Assembly: GCA_021803575.1 (NCBI GenBank)
Contig: JAJZLH010000050.1
Span: 1-37,582 of the forward strand
Length of the DNA stretch: 37,582 nucleotides
Source of the DNA: Bacillota bacterium
GTDB lineage: Bacteria; Bacillota; Sulfobacillia; JAJZYS01; JAJZLH01
Direction of reading: 5' to 3'
Under the pieces are notes generated by a model. The model had not been told where the DNA came from. It worked only from the letters and a program-made list of their open reading frames with translations, and did no database searches. Of the stretch, positions 1-8,058 are shown in pieces. Numbering within the stretch: the first letter of the stretch is position 1; each line of letters opens with the position of its first letter. The translations under genes and the position numbers were made by a program.

Positions 1-545
1 CTCTCGGCCGCCGGCACGCTCACCTGCGGATGGGGCCTCGGCCGGGCCGAGCGCCGGGTCAGGAGGTTGGCTGGCCACAGATGATCCCAAAGCAGGCTGG
101 CCAAAAGAGGCCAGAGCAGGAGCAGCACCACCCGCCCGCCTGGCCCGGCCAGAGTGGCCAGAAACTTCCAGATCGCCTCGCCGTAGTGGCCGCCGCCAGA
201 CGGCCCGAGCAGGGGGACGGCCACCACTGGCAACCAGGCCAGGGCCAGGATCCAGGCGGCGGCGCGTTCAGCGAGGTGGGTGAGCGGCCGGCCGACCAGC
301 CTGGCGCCGCCGAGCAGGATCAAGAGGACCGCCATCACGTCGGCGGCGTGACCGAAGCTATTGGTCAAGAGCTGGGCGATGCCTTGGCCGAGGAGGCCTC
401 CGGGGTCGGCCAGAAAGACCAGGGCCAAGGCGCCCACCGCCAGCCAGAAGAATCCCCAATAGGCCCCGGGGAGCTTCGGCTGGGGCCGGCGCACGGCATG
501 CAGCGCACGCTGCCGCTTACGACTACGCGTCTTCCGAGCTGCCAA
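1..545 (-). CDS. FtsK/SpoIIIE-type DNA translocase, N-terminal membrane domain (partial)
   Basis: Only the first 181 codons are present; the gene runs off the left edge. The product begins with a basic stretch (AARKTRSRKRQR) followed by four hydrophobic segments at roughly residues 28-46, 60-84, 94-112 and 134-152, which is the pattern of the FtsK four-helix membrane domain. The ATPase motor and gamma domain would lie outside the window. The start is TTG at 545, chosen because AGAGGAGAG lies just upstream; no in-frame ATG or GTG serves better. In Bacillus the same neighbourhood (asd-dapG-dapA-rnjB-tepA-spoIIIE) ends in spoIIIE, which supports the call, although tepA is missing here. FtsK/SpoIIIE proteins pump chromosomal DNA through a septum during division or sporulation. 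The identification rests on topology and position, because no Walker motif is visible. Confidence 0.6.
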   Translation of the reverse strand, partial: MAARKTRSRKRQRALHAVRRPQPKLPGAYWGFFWLAVGALALVFLADPGGLLGQGIAQLLTNSFGHAADVMAVLLILLGGARLVGRPLTHLAERAAAWILALAWLPVVAVPLLGPSGGGHYGEAIWKFLATLAGPGGRVVLLLLWPLLASLLWDHLWPANLLTRRSARPRPHPQVSVPAAE

Positions 546-657
546 GAAGTCTCTCCTCTTAGTGGCTGGGGGCGGATCTGTCAGATCAGTTCGTGCCCTG
601 CCGGTGGGTCCCTTCCCGCGCAGCACCTGGGCTGGTGCGGGGTCTGAAGGTGCGCTG

Positions 658-722
658 GCGCCAGGAGGCCAGCCGAACCTGGCCAGGCGCATGGATTGGG
701 GCAGGGGTTCCGCCCCTGCCCC
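658..722 (-). terminator. Tandem hairpins between rnj and ftsK
   Basis: Two strong inverted repeats lie downstream of the RNase J gene. The first has a perfect 10-bp stem (GGGGCAGGGG at 698-707, CCCCTGCCCC at 713-722, 5-nt loop). The second has a 6-bp inner stem (GGCCAG 667-672, CTGGCC 679-684) inside a 5-bp outer stem (GCGCC 658-662, GGCGC 686-690). Neither is followed by a clear T-run on the minus strand, so termination is plausible but not proven. No other feature was seen in the 211-bp gap. Confidence 0.45.
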
Positions 723-756
723 CGCCACCAGTGGGCACCGCCCAGGGGCTCGGCCC

Positions 757-2421
757 TTAGGCCTCAACCACGATCGGTAGGATCATCGGCCGCCGCCGCG
801 TCTTCTCATAGAGGAAGCGGCCAAGCGTCTCTCTGACCAGTCCCTTCAGGTTGGACCAATCGCCGACCACCTGGGCATCGGCCTGCTCGATGCTGTCGCG
901 GATGCGCTGCTTGGCCTCGTCCAAAAGGGCGTCGGACTCCCTGACGTAGACGAAGCCGCGGCTCACGATGTCAGGTCCGCCGATCAGCTGGTTGGAGCTG
1001 CGGTCGATGGCCAGCACCACCACGATCACGCCGTCCTCGGCCAGAAGCTTGCGGTCCCTGAGCACGATGTGGCCGACGTCGCCGACACCCAGGCCGTCGA
1101 TGAACACCGGGCCGGCCTGCACATGGCCAGAGATTTCGGCGCTGTCCTTGGTGAACTCGAAGACGCTGCCGTTGTCGCCGATCAGAATGTTCTCGCGGGG
1201 CATACCCATCGCCTCGGCCAGCTGGCGATGCCGGATCAGGTGGCGGTACTCGCCGTGGACCGGGATGAAGAACTTGGGGCGGATGAAGGTATGCATCAGC
1301 TTCAGTTCTTCCTGGCTGGCGTGCCCCGAGACGTGGACGCCGGCCATGGCGCTGTTCACCACCGTGGCGCCCCGCTTGTAGAGATTGTTGATGGTCTTGC
1401 CGACCAGCCGCTCGTTGCCGGGGATTGGTGTGGCGGCGATGATCACCGTGTCGCCAGTCACGATCTCGATTCGCTTGTGCTCGGCGCTGGCCATGCGCGA
1501 CAGGGCCGCCATCGGCTCGCCCTGGGAACCGGTGGTCAGGATCACCAGCTGGGCCGGCGTGAAGCGCGAGACCTCGTCGATCGGGATGATGGTCGCTTCC
1601 GGCACCTGCAGATAGCCGAGTTCGATGGCGACCCCGACCACGTTCTCCATGGAGCGGCCCAAGATTGCCACCTTGCGCCCCAGCTTGGCGGCGACGGCGA
1701 TCACCTGCTGAATGCGGTGCACGTTGGAGGCGAACGAGGCCACGAAGACACGGCCAGGGGCGGCCCGGATCACGTCCTCAAGCACACCGCCGACCGCCTT
1801 CTCCGACCCGGTGAAGCCGGGCCGCTCGGCGTTGGTGGAATCGGCGAACAGGGCGAGCACGCCCTTCTGGCCGATCTCGGTCAGGCGGAAGAAGTCGGCC
1901 ACCTGGCCGTCGACCGGGGTCTGGTCGAACTTGAAGTCACCGGTCTGGACGATGCGCCCGACCGGCGTATCGATCATGAAGCCGACGGCGTCCGGGATGG
2001 AGTGGTTGACCCGAAATGCGACCAGCGCCAGGTGCTGGAAGCGGATCAGTTCACCGGGGTTGATCTCGCGCGAGTCCTTGTGCGGGGCGAGGCCATGCTC
2101 TTGCAGCTTGCGCTTGATCATGCCCAGGGTGAGCCGGCCGGTGAAGATCGGCACGTCCAGCTGCTGCAGGACATAGGGCAGAGCGCCGATGTGGTCCTCG
2201 TGCCCGTGGGTGAGGAAGATACCCTTCACCTTCTGGCGGTTCTCCACCAGGTAGGAGATGTCCGGGATCACATAGTCGATGCCGAACATGTCGTCGTCTG
2301 GAAAGGCGAGGCCGGCGTCGATCACCACGATCTCGTCCTCGTACTCGTACACCATCATGTTCTTGCCAATCTCACCGAGTCCACCTAGCGGGATGACGCG
2401 CAACCGGTCCTTCTTGGGCAC
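757..2421 (-). CDS. rnj: Ribonuclease J
   Basis: RNase J is a metallo-beta-lactamase/beta-CASP nuclease with 5'-to-3' exonuclease and endonuclease activity that matures and degrades RNA in Firmicutes. The 554-aa product has the normal family length. The zinc-binding HGHEDH motif is at about residue 72 in THGHEDHIGA, and the later histidine motif HVSGHAS is present, so the active site looks intact. The start is GTG at 2421, giving MPKKDRLRVIPLGGLGEIGKN; GAGGAGGAG lies 5 nt upstream. An in-frame start further upstream at 2487 would add 22 residues that do not resemble the family. The gene follows dapA, as rnjB (ymfA) does in Bacillus, but a candidate promoter at 2602-2630 and a 170-nt leader suggest independent expression. 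Whether it is RnjA or RnjB cannot be settled without knowing the rest of the genome. Confidence 0.96.
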   Translation of the reverse strand: MPKKDRLRVIPLGGLGEIGKNMMVYEYEDEIVVIDAGLAFPDDDMFGIDYVIPDISYLVENRQKVKGIFLTHGHEDHIGALPYVLQQLDVPIFTGRLTLGMIKRKLQEHGLAPHKDSREINPGELIRFQHLALVAFRVNHSIPDAVGFMIDTPVGRIVQTGDFKFDQTPVDGQVADFFRLTEIGQKGVLALFADSTNAERPGFTGSEKAVGGVLEDVIRAAPGRVFVASFASNVHRIQQVIAVAAKLGRKVAILGRSMENVVGVAIELGYLQVPEATIIPIDEVSRFTPAQLVILTTGSQGEPMAALSRMASAEHKRIEIVTGDTVIIAATPIPGNERLVGKTINNLYKRGATVVNSAMAGVHVSGHASQEELKLMHTFIRPKFFIPVHGEYRHLIRHRQLAEAMGMPRENILIGDNGSVFEFTKDSAEISGHVQAGPVFIDGLGVGDVGHIVLRDRKLLAEDGVIVVVLAIDRSSNQLIGGPDIVSRGFVYVRESDALLDEAKQRIRDSIEQADAQVVGDWSNLKGLVRETLGRFLYEKTRRRPMILPIVVEA

Positions 2422-2456
2422 AACTCTCCTCCTCAAATGTGGGTCGCCATGATCCC

Positions 2457-2537
2457 GCTCACCTGGGAAAGACCACAGGTGAGCCAAGCCCTCCGCCGCC
2501 TATTCACACGGCGACAGGCTGGGGTCTATCCCCCAGC
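2457..2537 (-). promoter_or_regulatory. Two hairpins in the rnj 5' leader
   Basis: Between the candidate promoter and the RNase J start lie two perfect inverted repeats: GCTGGGG at 2518-2524 with CCCCAGC at 2531-2537 (6-nt loop), and GCTCACCTG at 2457-2465 with CAGGTGAGC at 2476-2484 (10-nt loop). The second sits about 35 nt upstream of the start codon and does not cover the ribosome binding site. They could be transcript-stabilising or processing structures; autoregulation by RNase J is only a speculation. Confidence 0.4.
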
Positions 2538-2601
2538 GCCAGGTCTCGCCTCCATCCTCCGGCACGCCGAAGGTTCAGTCCGATCTGATCAAGCTACCGG
2601 T

Positions 2602-2630
2602 ACTATGGCACACCTCACCTGCCCTGGCAA
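2602..2630 (-). promoter_or_regulatory. Sigma-A-type promoter for rnj
   Basis: On the minus strand TTGCCA (2625-2630, 5 of 6 to consensus) is separated by 17 bp from CATAGT (2602-2607, 4 of 6). Transcription would start near 2595, giving a leader of about 170 nt before the RNase J start codon. The site lies just downstream of the dapA stop. Confidence 0.55.
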
Positions 2631-2660
2631 GGCGATGGCCGCCAATGTGCCGGCAGGGCC

Positions 2661-3551
2661 TCAGGTGCGGACGGTGAGGCCGGCCGCGGCCAGGGTCTCG
2701 GTGAGCTGGCGGAGCTCGTCTGGTGTGAGCGCCACCAGCGGCAGCCGGCAGGGGCCGACCGCCTGTCCGATCATGTTCAGGGCCGCCTTCACCGGCGTGG
2801 GGTTGGGCGCCAGAAAGAGGCCTCGGAACAGGGGCAGCAGCCGGCGATGAAGGGCCGTCGCCTCGGCCAGGCGGCCGGACTCAAAGGCAGCGAGCATCTG
2901 GCGGATGGGCGTGCCCACCAGGTGCGAGGCGACCGACACCACGCCCACGGCACCCACCGCCAGCATCGGCAAGGTCAGGCTGTCGTCCCCGGAGTAGACG
3001 GCGACGCCCTCCGGCAGGAGGCGGGTGAGTTCCGCTGCCTGATCGAGGCTGCCGGCCGCCTCCTTCACTGCCTGAATGCTGGGATGGGCGGCGGCCAGCC
3101 GGGCCGCTGTCTCCGGCATGAGATTGGCGCCGGTGCGCGAGGGCACGTTGTACAGCATCAGGGGCAGTTCACTCGCCTCGGCGATGGCCGAGAAGTGGGC
3201 GAACATACCGGCCTGGGAGGGCTTGTTGTAGTAAGGGACCACAGCCATCAGGCCGTCGACGCCGCCGAGGGCTGCCCGTCGGCTGAAGTCGACCGACCGG
3301 GCCGTGTCGTTGCTGCCGGTGTTGGCGAAGACCAGGGCCCGGTCACCGACCGCTTCCCGCACGGCGCTGAACAGAGCGAGCTTCTCGTCCTCGCTGAGGG
3401 TGGGAGACTCGCCGGTGGAGCCGGCCACCACCAGCCCGTCCGAGCCCTGTTCGACCAGCCAGGCAGCCAGCCTGCGGGCGGCCTTCAGGTCCAGGGTGAG
3501 ATCGGCCTGAAACGGGGTCACCATCGCCGTGAACAGGCGGGCCTGGATCAT
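2661..3551 (-). CDS. dapA: 4-hydroxy-tetrahydrodipicolinate synthase
   Basis: DapA condenses pyruvate with aspartate semialdehyde, the first committed step of lysine and diaminopimelate synthesis. The 296-aa product matches the family length. Visible signatures are GSTGE at residues 44-48, YNVPSRTG with the catalytic tyrosine at 134, and the Schiff-base lysine at 163 in AVKEAAG. The ATG at 3551 overlaps the dapG stop as ATGA, so translation is probably coupled to aspartokinase. It closes the asd-dapG-dapA unit, which supplies consecutive early steps of the pathway. Reading the same frame further upstream gives only a mirror of dapG and is not part of this protein. Confidence 0.97.
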   Translation of the reverse strand: MIQARLFTAMVTPFQADLTLDLKAARRLAAWLVEQGSDGLVVAGSTGESPTLSEDEKLALFSAVREAVGDRALVFANTGSNDTARSVDFSRRAALGGVDGLMAVVPYYNKPSQAGMFAHFSAIAEASELPLMLYNVPSRTGANLMPETAARLAAAHPSIQAVKEAAGSLDQAAELTRLLPEGVAVYSGDDSLTLPMLAVGAVGVVSVASHLVGTPIRQMLAAFESGRLAEATALHRRLLPLFRGLFLAPNPTPVKAALNMIGQAVGPCRLPLVALTPDELRQLTETLAAAGLTVRT

Positions 3552-4792
3552 GCGTGTTCCTCCTCCCGATGGTCCGCTCCCAGCCCGAAGGCCTGGTGCA
3601 GGGCCTGGGCGGCTGCGGTCGCCCGAGCGGCCGGAACCAGGCAGGAGATGGACTGGTGGGAGTCCGAGGTGGCCCAGATCGGCACTTCGGCCCCGACCAG
3701 CGTTTCGACCACCAGGCTCATCACCCCTGGCAGGCCGTGGATGGCCCAGCCGACGATCGAGACCTTGGCTGCGTCTTCCCGCCTGTTCAGGCGGAGCGGC
3801 AGTCCGGCCAGCGCCGCCTCGGCCGCGGGCCAGTCCTCCTCCCGGATGGCGACCGCCACCTGTTCGGGGAACACGTTGATCATGTCGACCGACACGGCGG
3901 CGTTGGCCAGGCACCGGAACAGGGCGCGGATGCTCTCGGCAGTGAGCGGTGTCCCCTCCACGCGCAACTGCATCAGGTCGGAGATGACCGAAACCCCGAC
4001 CACGGAGGCGTCCGGGCGCCGGTTCTGCCAGAGGTCGGGCGTGTCTGGGCTGCTTCCGATGCGGGTGGCGCTCCCCTCCTCCTCGCTCAGCTGGCGCACC
4101 AAGAGCGGCGTCCTGGTCTGGGCGGCCATGGCAATCGCCCGGGGGTGGATCACCTTGGCGCCGAGCGACGCCAGCTGGAAGACCTCCTCGTAGTCGGCCG
4201 CCGCCACCACCCGGGCCGCCGGCACCTGCCTCGGGTCGGCGCTCATCACGCCGGGGACGTCGGTGTAGATCTCGACGCACTCGGCGGCCAGGGCAGCGCC
4301 CAGCGCCGCCGCCGTGGTGTCGCTGCCGCCGCGCCCCAGCGTGGTCAGCGCCCCCGTTGCCGTGGCCCCCTGGAAGCCGGTGACCACCGGCACCTGAGCG
4401 GCCCTGAGACGGGCCAGGACAGGCTCGGGATCCACAGACAGGATGCGGGCCTCGCCGTGGCGGTCATCGGTCACAATCCCCGCCTCGGCGCCGCTCATCA
4501 CCACCGGGTCGAGACCGTGACGGCGGAGGGCTCCGGCCAGGATCACGGCGCTGACCAGCTCGCCGACCGCCACCAGGCGGTCCCGCTCGGCGGGCGTCAC
4601 GGCCGGCTCGCCTGAGAGGAGGCCAAGCAGGGTGTCGGTGGCATAGGGGTCGCCGTGGCGGCCCATGGCCGACACCACCACCACCACGGCCAGGCCCTTC
4701 GCCCGCGCCCGTTCGACCAGCCGCACCGCCACCTCACGCTGCTCTGCCGTGGCGACTGAGGTGCCGCCGAACTTCTGGACCAGGACCCTCAC
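3548..4792 (-). CDS. dapG: Aspartokinase
   Basis: Aspartokinase phosphorylates aspartate to open the lysine/diaminopimelate, threonine and methionine branch. The 414-aa product has the amino-acid kinase domain first (KFGGTS at 7-12, LGRGGSDTT at 152-160) and two ACT regulatory domains from about residue 260 to the end, where amino-acid effectors usually bind. The preferred start is GTG at 4792, giving MRVLVQKFGGTS and overlapping the asd stop as GTGA; another GTG at 4807 would add five residues. The gene name follows its position between asd and dapA, as in Bacillus dapG, whose enzyme is inhibited by diaminopimelate; effector specificity cannot be read from sequence here. Confidence 0.95.
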   Translation of the reverse strand: MRVLVQKFGGTSVATAEQREVAVRLVERARAKGLAVVVVVSAMGRHGDPYATDTLLGLLSGEPAVTPAERDRLVAVGELVSAVILAGALRRHGLDPVVMSGAEAGIVTDDRHGEARILSVDPEPVLARLRAAQVPVVTGFQGATATGALTTLGRGGSDTTAAALGAALAAECVEIYTDVPGVMSADPRQVPAARVVAAADYEEVFQLASLGAKVIHPRAIAMAAQTRTPLLVRQLSEEEGSATRIGSSPDTPDLWQNRRPDASVVGVSVISDLMQLRVEGTPLTAESIRALFRCLANAAVSVDMINVFPEQVAVAIREEDWPAAEAALAGLPLRLNRREDAAKVSIVGWAIHGLPGVMSLVVETLVGAEVPIWATSDSHQSISCLVPAARATAAAQALHQAFGLGADHREEEHA

Positions 4793-5778
4793 GGGTGAAG
4801 ACCCCACAGCGCTTCGGCGATCTGCACGGCGTTGGTGGCGGCGCCCTTGCGCAGATTGTCAGTGACCAGGAACAGGAGCAGGCGGGACGGGTCGTCCCGA
4901 TCCAGGCGCAGCCGGCCGACCCAGACCAGGTCGTTGCCATCCGCATCGAGAGGCGTGGGCAGATCGGGCGGCTCCACCAGCTTGAGCCCAGGGGCACCAT
5001 CCAGCCGGGCCCGCACCTCGCCCAGGTCGATCGGCTGGGCGAAGGTGACAGTCACCGCCTCGCTGTGCCCGCGGTAGACCGGCACCCGGACAGCCGTGGA
5101 ACTGAGGCGGAGGGTGGGCTCGCCCAGCACCTTCCGGCTCTCCAGGCGCAGTTTGTCCTCCTCCAGGCTGTGCCCGTCGGCCGAGAGCTGGTCGACCAAG
5201 GGCATCACGTTGAAGCCGATCGGCTTCGGGTAGACCTCGGGGTCGGGCCGCTGTCCGGCGATCTCCGCCGTCAGGGCCGACACAGCCTCTCGGCCGGTTC
5301 CTGACACGGCCTGGTAGGTGGACACCTCGACCTGGCGGATGGCGCCAAGCTGTCTGAGGCGGTCGAGCACCATGACCAAGGGGATGGTCGAGCAGTTGGG
5401 CGAGGCGATCAGGCGCGGCTGGCCGGCCAGGGCGGCCCGGTTCACCTCAGGCACGACCAGGGGCACATCGGGGTCGAGGCGGAAGGCATTCGACTTGTCG
5501 ATCATCACGCTGCCGGCGGCCCTGGCCAGCGGCAACAGGCGGCGCGCCACGTCGGCCGAGACGGCCGAGAAGACCAGGTCCAGCCCCTGGAAGAAGGCCT
5601 CATCCGGTTCGGTCAGTGTGAGGCGCCGGCCCAGGGCCAGGGCGCGGTCGCCGGCCGAGCGGTGCGAGGCGGCGAGGCGCAGCTCCCCCACCGGGAACGA
5701 GCGCTCGCCCAGCACCACCAGGATCTCCTGGCCCACCATGCCGCTCGCTCCGACCACGCCGACGTTCAAATCTGCCAT
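4789..5778 (-). CDS. asd: Aspartate-semialdehyde dehydrogenase
   Basis: Asd reduces aspartyl phosphate to aspartate semialdehyde with NADPH, between aspartokinase and DapA. The 329-aa product has the nucleotide-binding loop GASGMVG at 10-16, the catalytic cysteine at 129 in SPNCST, and RGHSEAV near residue 236, which carries the active-site histidine. ATG at 5778 is preceded by GAGGGGAC. It is the first gene of the asd-dapG-dapA group, and its stop overlaps the dapG start. No lysine riboswitch was recognised in the 110-bp gap upstream; only a hairpin lies there. In Bacillus the dipicolinate synthase genes precede asd, but they are absent here. Confidence 0.97.
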   Translation of the reverse strand: MADLNVGVVGASGMVGQEILVVLGERSFPVGELRLAASHRSAGDRALALGRRLTLTEPDEAFFQGLDLVFSAVSADVARRLLPLARAAGSVMIDKSNAFRLDPDVPLVVPEVNRAALAGQPRLIASPNCSTIPLVMVLDRLRQLGAIRQVEVSTYQAVSGTGREAVSALTAEIAGQRPDPEVYPKPIGFNVMPLVDQLSADGHSLEEDKLRLESRKVLGEPTLRLSSTAVRVPVYRGHSEAVTVTFAQPIDLGEVRARLDGAPGLKLVEPPDLPTPLDADGNDLVWVGRLRLDRDDPSRLLLFLVTDNLRKGAATNAVQIAEALWGLHP

Positions 5779-5844
5779 GCTGTCCCCTCTTTGCGGGTCA
5801 AGGCCATCTTACCGTACCTGGGACAACAGGGCCTCGGCACGCAA

Positions 5845-5872
5845 CAGGGGCCGGACACACGCCCGGCCCCTG
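5845..5872 (-). terminator. Hairpin between the APC permease and asd
   Basis: A perfect 10-bp inverted repeat (CAGGGGCCGG at 5845-5854, CCGGCCCCTG at 5863-5872, 8-nt loop) follows the permease stop by 16 nt. The minus-strand sequence after it begins TTGCGTGC, which is not a strong T-run. It probably ends or weakens the permease transcript before asd. Confidence 0.5.
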
Positions 5873-5888
5873 CAGTGAGAGGTGGATG

Positions 5889-7481
5889 CTACTTGCCGGC
5901 GACGGCCTCTTCCTTGCCGTGGTTCTCGGCGTCTACGGTCCGGTAGCCGCTGGCGACGCCCCAGTAGTAGAAGGCCAAGGAGACGATGATGACCACCACC
6001 AGGTCCAGCGGGAAGGCGATCACCGGGTTGGGAGCGCCGAAGTTGCTGGAGCCGAAGCGGGTCATGGCCAGCATGACGAGCATGTAGACGATCAGCCAGG
6101 TACCTGCCCCCAGGTTCTTGGCGGACAGGATGGCCTTGTCGGCGTCGGCGCTGGCTGCCGTGTAGACGGCAACCGCCAAGACCAGGATGAGAACGACCAG
6201 CAGGATCACTGAGTCCAGCGCCCAGCCGGTCCAGTAGATGATCAAGGAGCCGATCACGAAGGCGACCGGCGACCAGAAGCCGAGCCCCTGCAGGGTGAAC
6301 GGCCGGTGCAGTTCGGGCATGGTGCGGCGCAGGGTGGCTGCGGCGACCGGTCCGATCATGTAGGTGAAGACAGTGGCCGACGACACGATGCCGACCAGCT
6401 TGCTCCATGCCGGGAAGGGCAGGAGGAACAGGAGGCCGAGGATGAAGGTGACGATCAAGGCCACCCACGGCACGCCGGCCAGGTTGATTCTACCCAGCCC
6501 CTTCGGCGTGTAGCGGTTCTGGCTGAGCGCATAGGCGATGCGCGAGGTGGACGCGAAGTAGACATTGCCTGTTCCGGTCGGCGACCAGACGGCGTCGGCG
6601 AACAGGATCACAGAAAGCCAGCCCAGCCCGAGGGCCAGGGCCAGGTCGGCGAAGGGAGAACTCAGGGAGAGCTTGGCCCAGCCGCCGGCGATGTCCGAGG
6701 CGGGAAGCGCTCCGATGAACACCACCTGCAGGAGCACGTAGATGACGATGCCGATCAGGATGGCCGTGATCACAGCCCGAGGTACGTCGCGCTGCGGGTT
6801 CTTGGCCTCTCCGGCCAGGTCGAGGGCCTGGCGGAAGCCGAGGTAGGAGAAGACGATGCCGCCCAGCGGCACAGCCGACAGGACGGAGGAGGCACCGTAG
6901 GGCATGAAGCCGCCCTGGGCGCTGAAGTTGCCGCCGTGGACGGTGGTGATCAGGATGACGATGATGGCCAAGGACGGGATGGCGACCTTGAGCAGGGTCC
7001 ACGGCGTGTTGATGCGGGCGAAAGCCTTGACGCCGTAGTAGTTCAGGAAGAAGAACAGCACCATCAAGAGGGCCGCCACGAAGAGGCCAAGCGTGGTGGC
7101 CGATCCGTTCACGAACAGTCCCGGGAAGTAGTAGGCGCCATACTGAATGGCAGCCAGCGCTTCGATCGGGGGCACTGAGGCGTAGGCGACGATGGCCGCC
7201 ATGCCCATGATGACGCTGACGAACGGGCCGTGCGAGTACTGGGGGTAGCGGACGATGCCGCCGGCCTGCGGCAGGGCGCCGCCCAGTTCAGCGAAGACGA
7301 GGCCGATCACCAGGACGGCGATACCGCCGATGATCCAGGATACGATTGCCGCCGGGCCGGCGATGTTCGCCCCGTACATGGAGCCGAATAGCCAGCCGGA
7401 GCCGATGATTCCACCCATCGAGGCCATGAGTAGGTCGAGAAAGCTGAGCTCGCGCTTCAGCCCCGACGCATGTGCGCTCAC
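5889..7481 (-). CDS. APC-superfamily amino acid/polyamine permease
   Basis: The 530-aa product is strongly hydrophobic, with about 12-14 membrane helices. The first helix carries the unwound-helix motif GGIIGSGWLFGS (about residues 23-34), typical of the amino acid-polyamine-organocation superfamily, and GFRQALDLAGEAKNPQRDVP follows in the middle of the protein. It is probably a cytoplasmic-membrane amino acid or amine transporter; the substrate cannot be inferred. GTG at 7481 is chosen because GGGAGGG lies 6 nt upstream. It stands between dut and asd, with 150 bp of non-coding sequence before it and a hairpin after it, so it may be a separate unit. It occupies the position of the dipicolinate genes in Bacillus. 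Confidence 0.88.
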   Translation of the reverse strand: MSAHASGLKRELSFLDLLMASMGGIIGSGWLFGSMYGANIAGPAAIVSWIIGGIAVLVIGLVFAELGGALPQAGGIVRYPQYSHGPFVSVIMGMAAIVAYASVPPIEALAAIQYGAYYFPGLFVNGSATTLGLFVAALLMVLFFFLNYYGVKAFARINTPWTLLKVAIPSLAIIVILITTVHGGNFSAQGGFMPYGASSVLSAVPLGGIVFSYLGFRQALDLAGEAKNPQRDVPRAVITAILIGIVIYVLLQVVFIGALPASDIAGGWAKLSLSSPFADLALALGLGWLSVILFADAVWSPTGTGNVYFASTSRIAYALSQNRYTPKGLGRINLAGVPWVALIVTFILGLLFLLPFPAWSKLVGIVSSATVFTYMIGPVAAATLRRTMPELHRPFTLQGLGFWSPVAFVIGSLIIYWTGWALDSVILLVVLILVLAVAVYTAASADADKAILSAKNLGAGTWLIVYMLVMLAMTRFGSSNFGAPNPVIAFPLDLVVVIIVSLAFYYWGVASGYRTVDAENHGKEEAVAGK

Positions 7482-7632
7482 AGAATCCCTCCCACGATTG
7501 ACTCCTCTCTCAGACGAGCGACACCCGCGCTCGGCGCCATCCCTCCCCCAGGGCCGTCCAACGTGAACCTAGGGCCAGATTCTCTACTGCCAGCAGGACT
7601 CCTGCGCACCGGGCCGTGTGCGGCCGTTCGCC

Positions 7633-8058
7633 TCAGGCGTCCCCGCTGTGTCCGAAGCCGCCGTCCTGGCGTTCGGTGGCGTCGAGGGGGGCGCGCCGGA
7701 AGACCGCCCGGGCTACCGGGTGGATCACCAGCTGGGCGATGCGCGCTCCTGGCTCCACCACGAAGGCGGCGTCTGCACCGTTCTCGATCAGGACCAAAAT
7801 CTCGCCGCGGTAGTCGGCATCGATCGTTCCCGGGTGGACGCGCAGCCGATGGCGCAGCGCCAGTCCGGAACGGCCGCGCACGTCTCCCACGTATCCCACC
7901 GGGATGGCCAGGCGGATGCCGGTCGGCACCAGCGCCTGGGCATGGGCAGGGATGGTGAGCGGCTCAGGCAGGAAGGCGCGCAGATCGGCGCCGGCCGCAC
8001 CGGCGGTGGCGTAAGCGGGGTCGGCGCCGGGGCCGGAGATCAGGACAGGAAGGTCCAA
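7633..8058 (-). CDS. dut: Deoxyuridine 5'-triphosphate nucleotidohydrolase
   Basis: dUTPase hydrolyses dUTP to dUMP and pyrophosphate, keeping uracil out of DNA and feeding thymidylate synthesis. All five motifs of the trimeric family appear in the 141-aa product: AGADLRA (22-28), GRSGLALR (62-69), GTIDADYRGEI (77-87), RIAQLVI (about 105-111) and RQDGGFGHSG (130-139). The ATG at 8058 lies inside the last codons of the upstream M16 peptidase gene, a 19-bp overlap in another frame. A following gap of 150 bp separates it from the permease. Confidence 0.95.
   Translation of the reverse strand: MDLPVLISGPGADPAYATAGAAGADLRAFLPEPLTIPAHAQALVPTGIRLAIPVGYVGDVRGRSGLALRHRLRVHPGTIDADYRGEILVLIENGADAAFVVEPGARIAQLVIHPVARAVFRRAPLDATERQDGGFGHSGDA

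Noticed and set aside
5779-5888. Lysine riboswitch upstream of asd
   Set aside because: The 110-bp gap is too short for the lysine aptamer and contains only a simple hairpin close to the permease stop.
7482-7632. Promoter for the APC permease
   Set aside because: No -35/-10 pair with acceptable match and 16-18-bp spacing was found; a CTGGCA-N16-TAGGTT pair is too weak to report as a feature.
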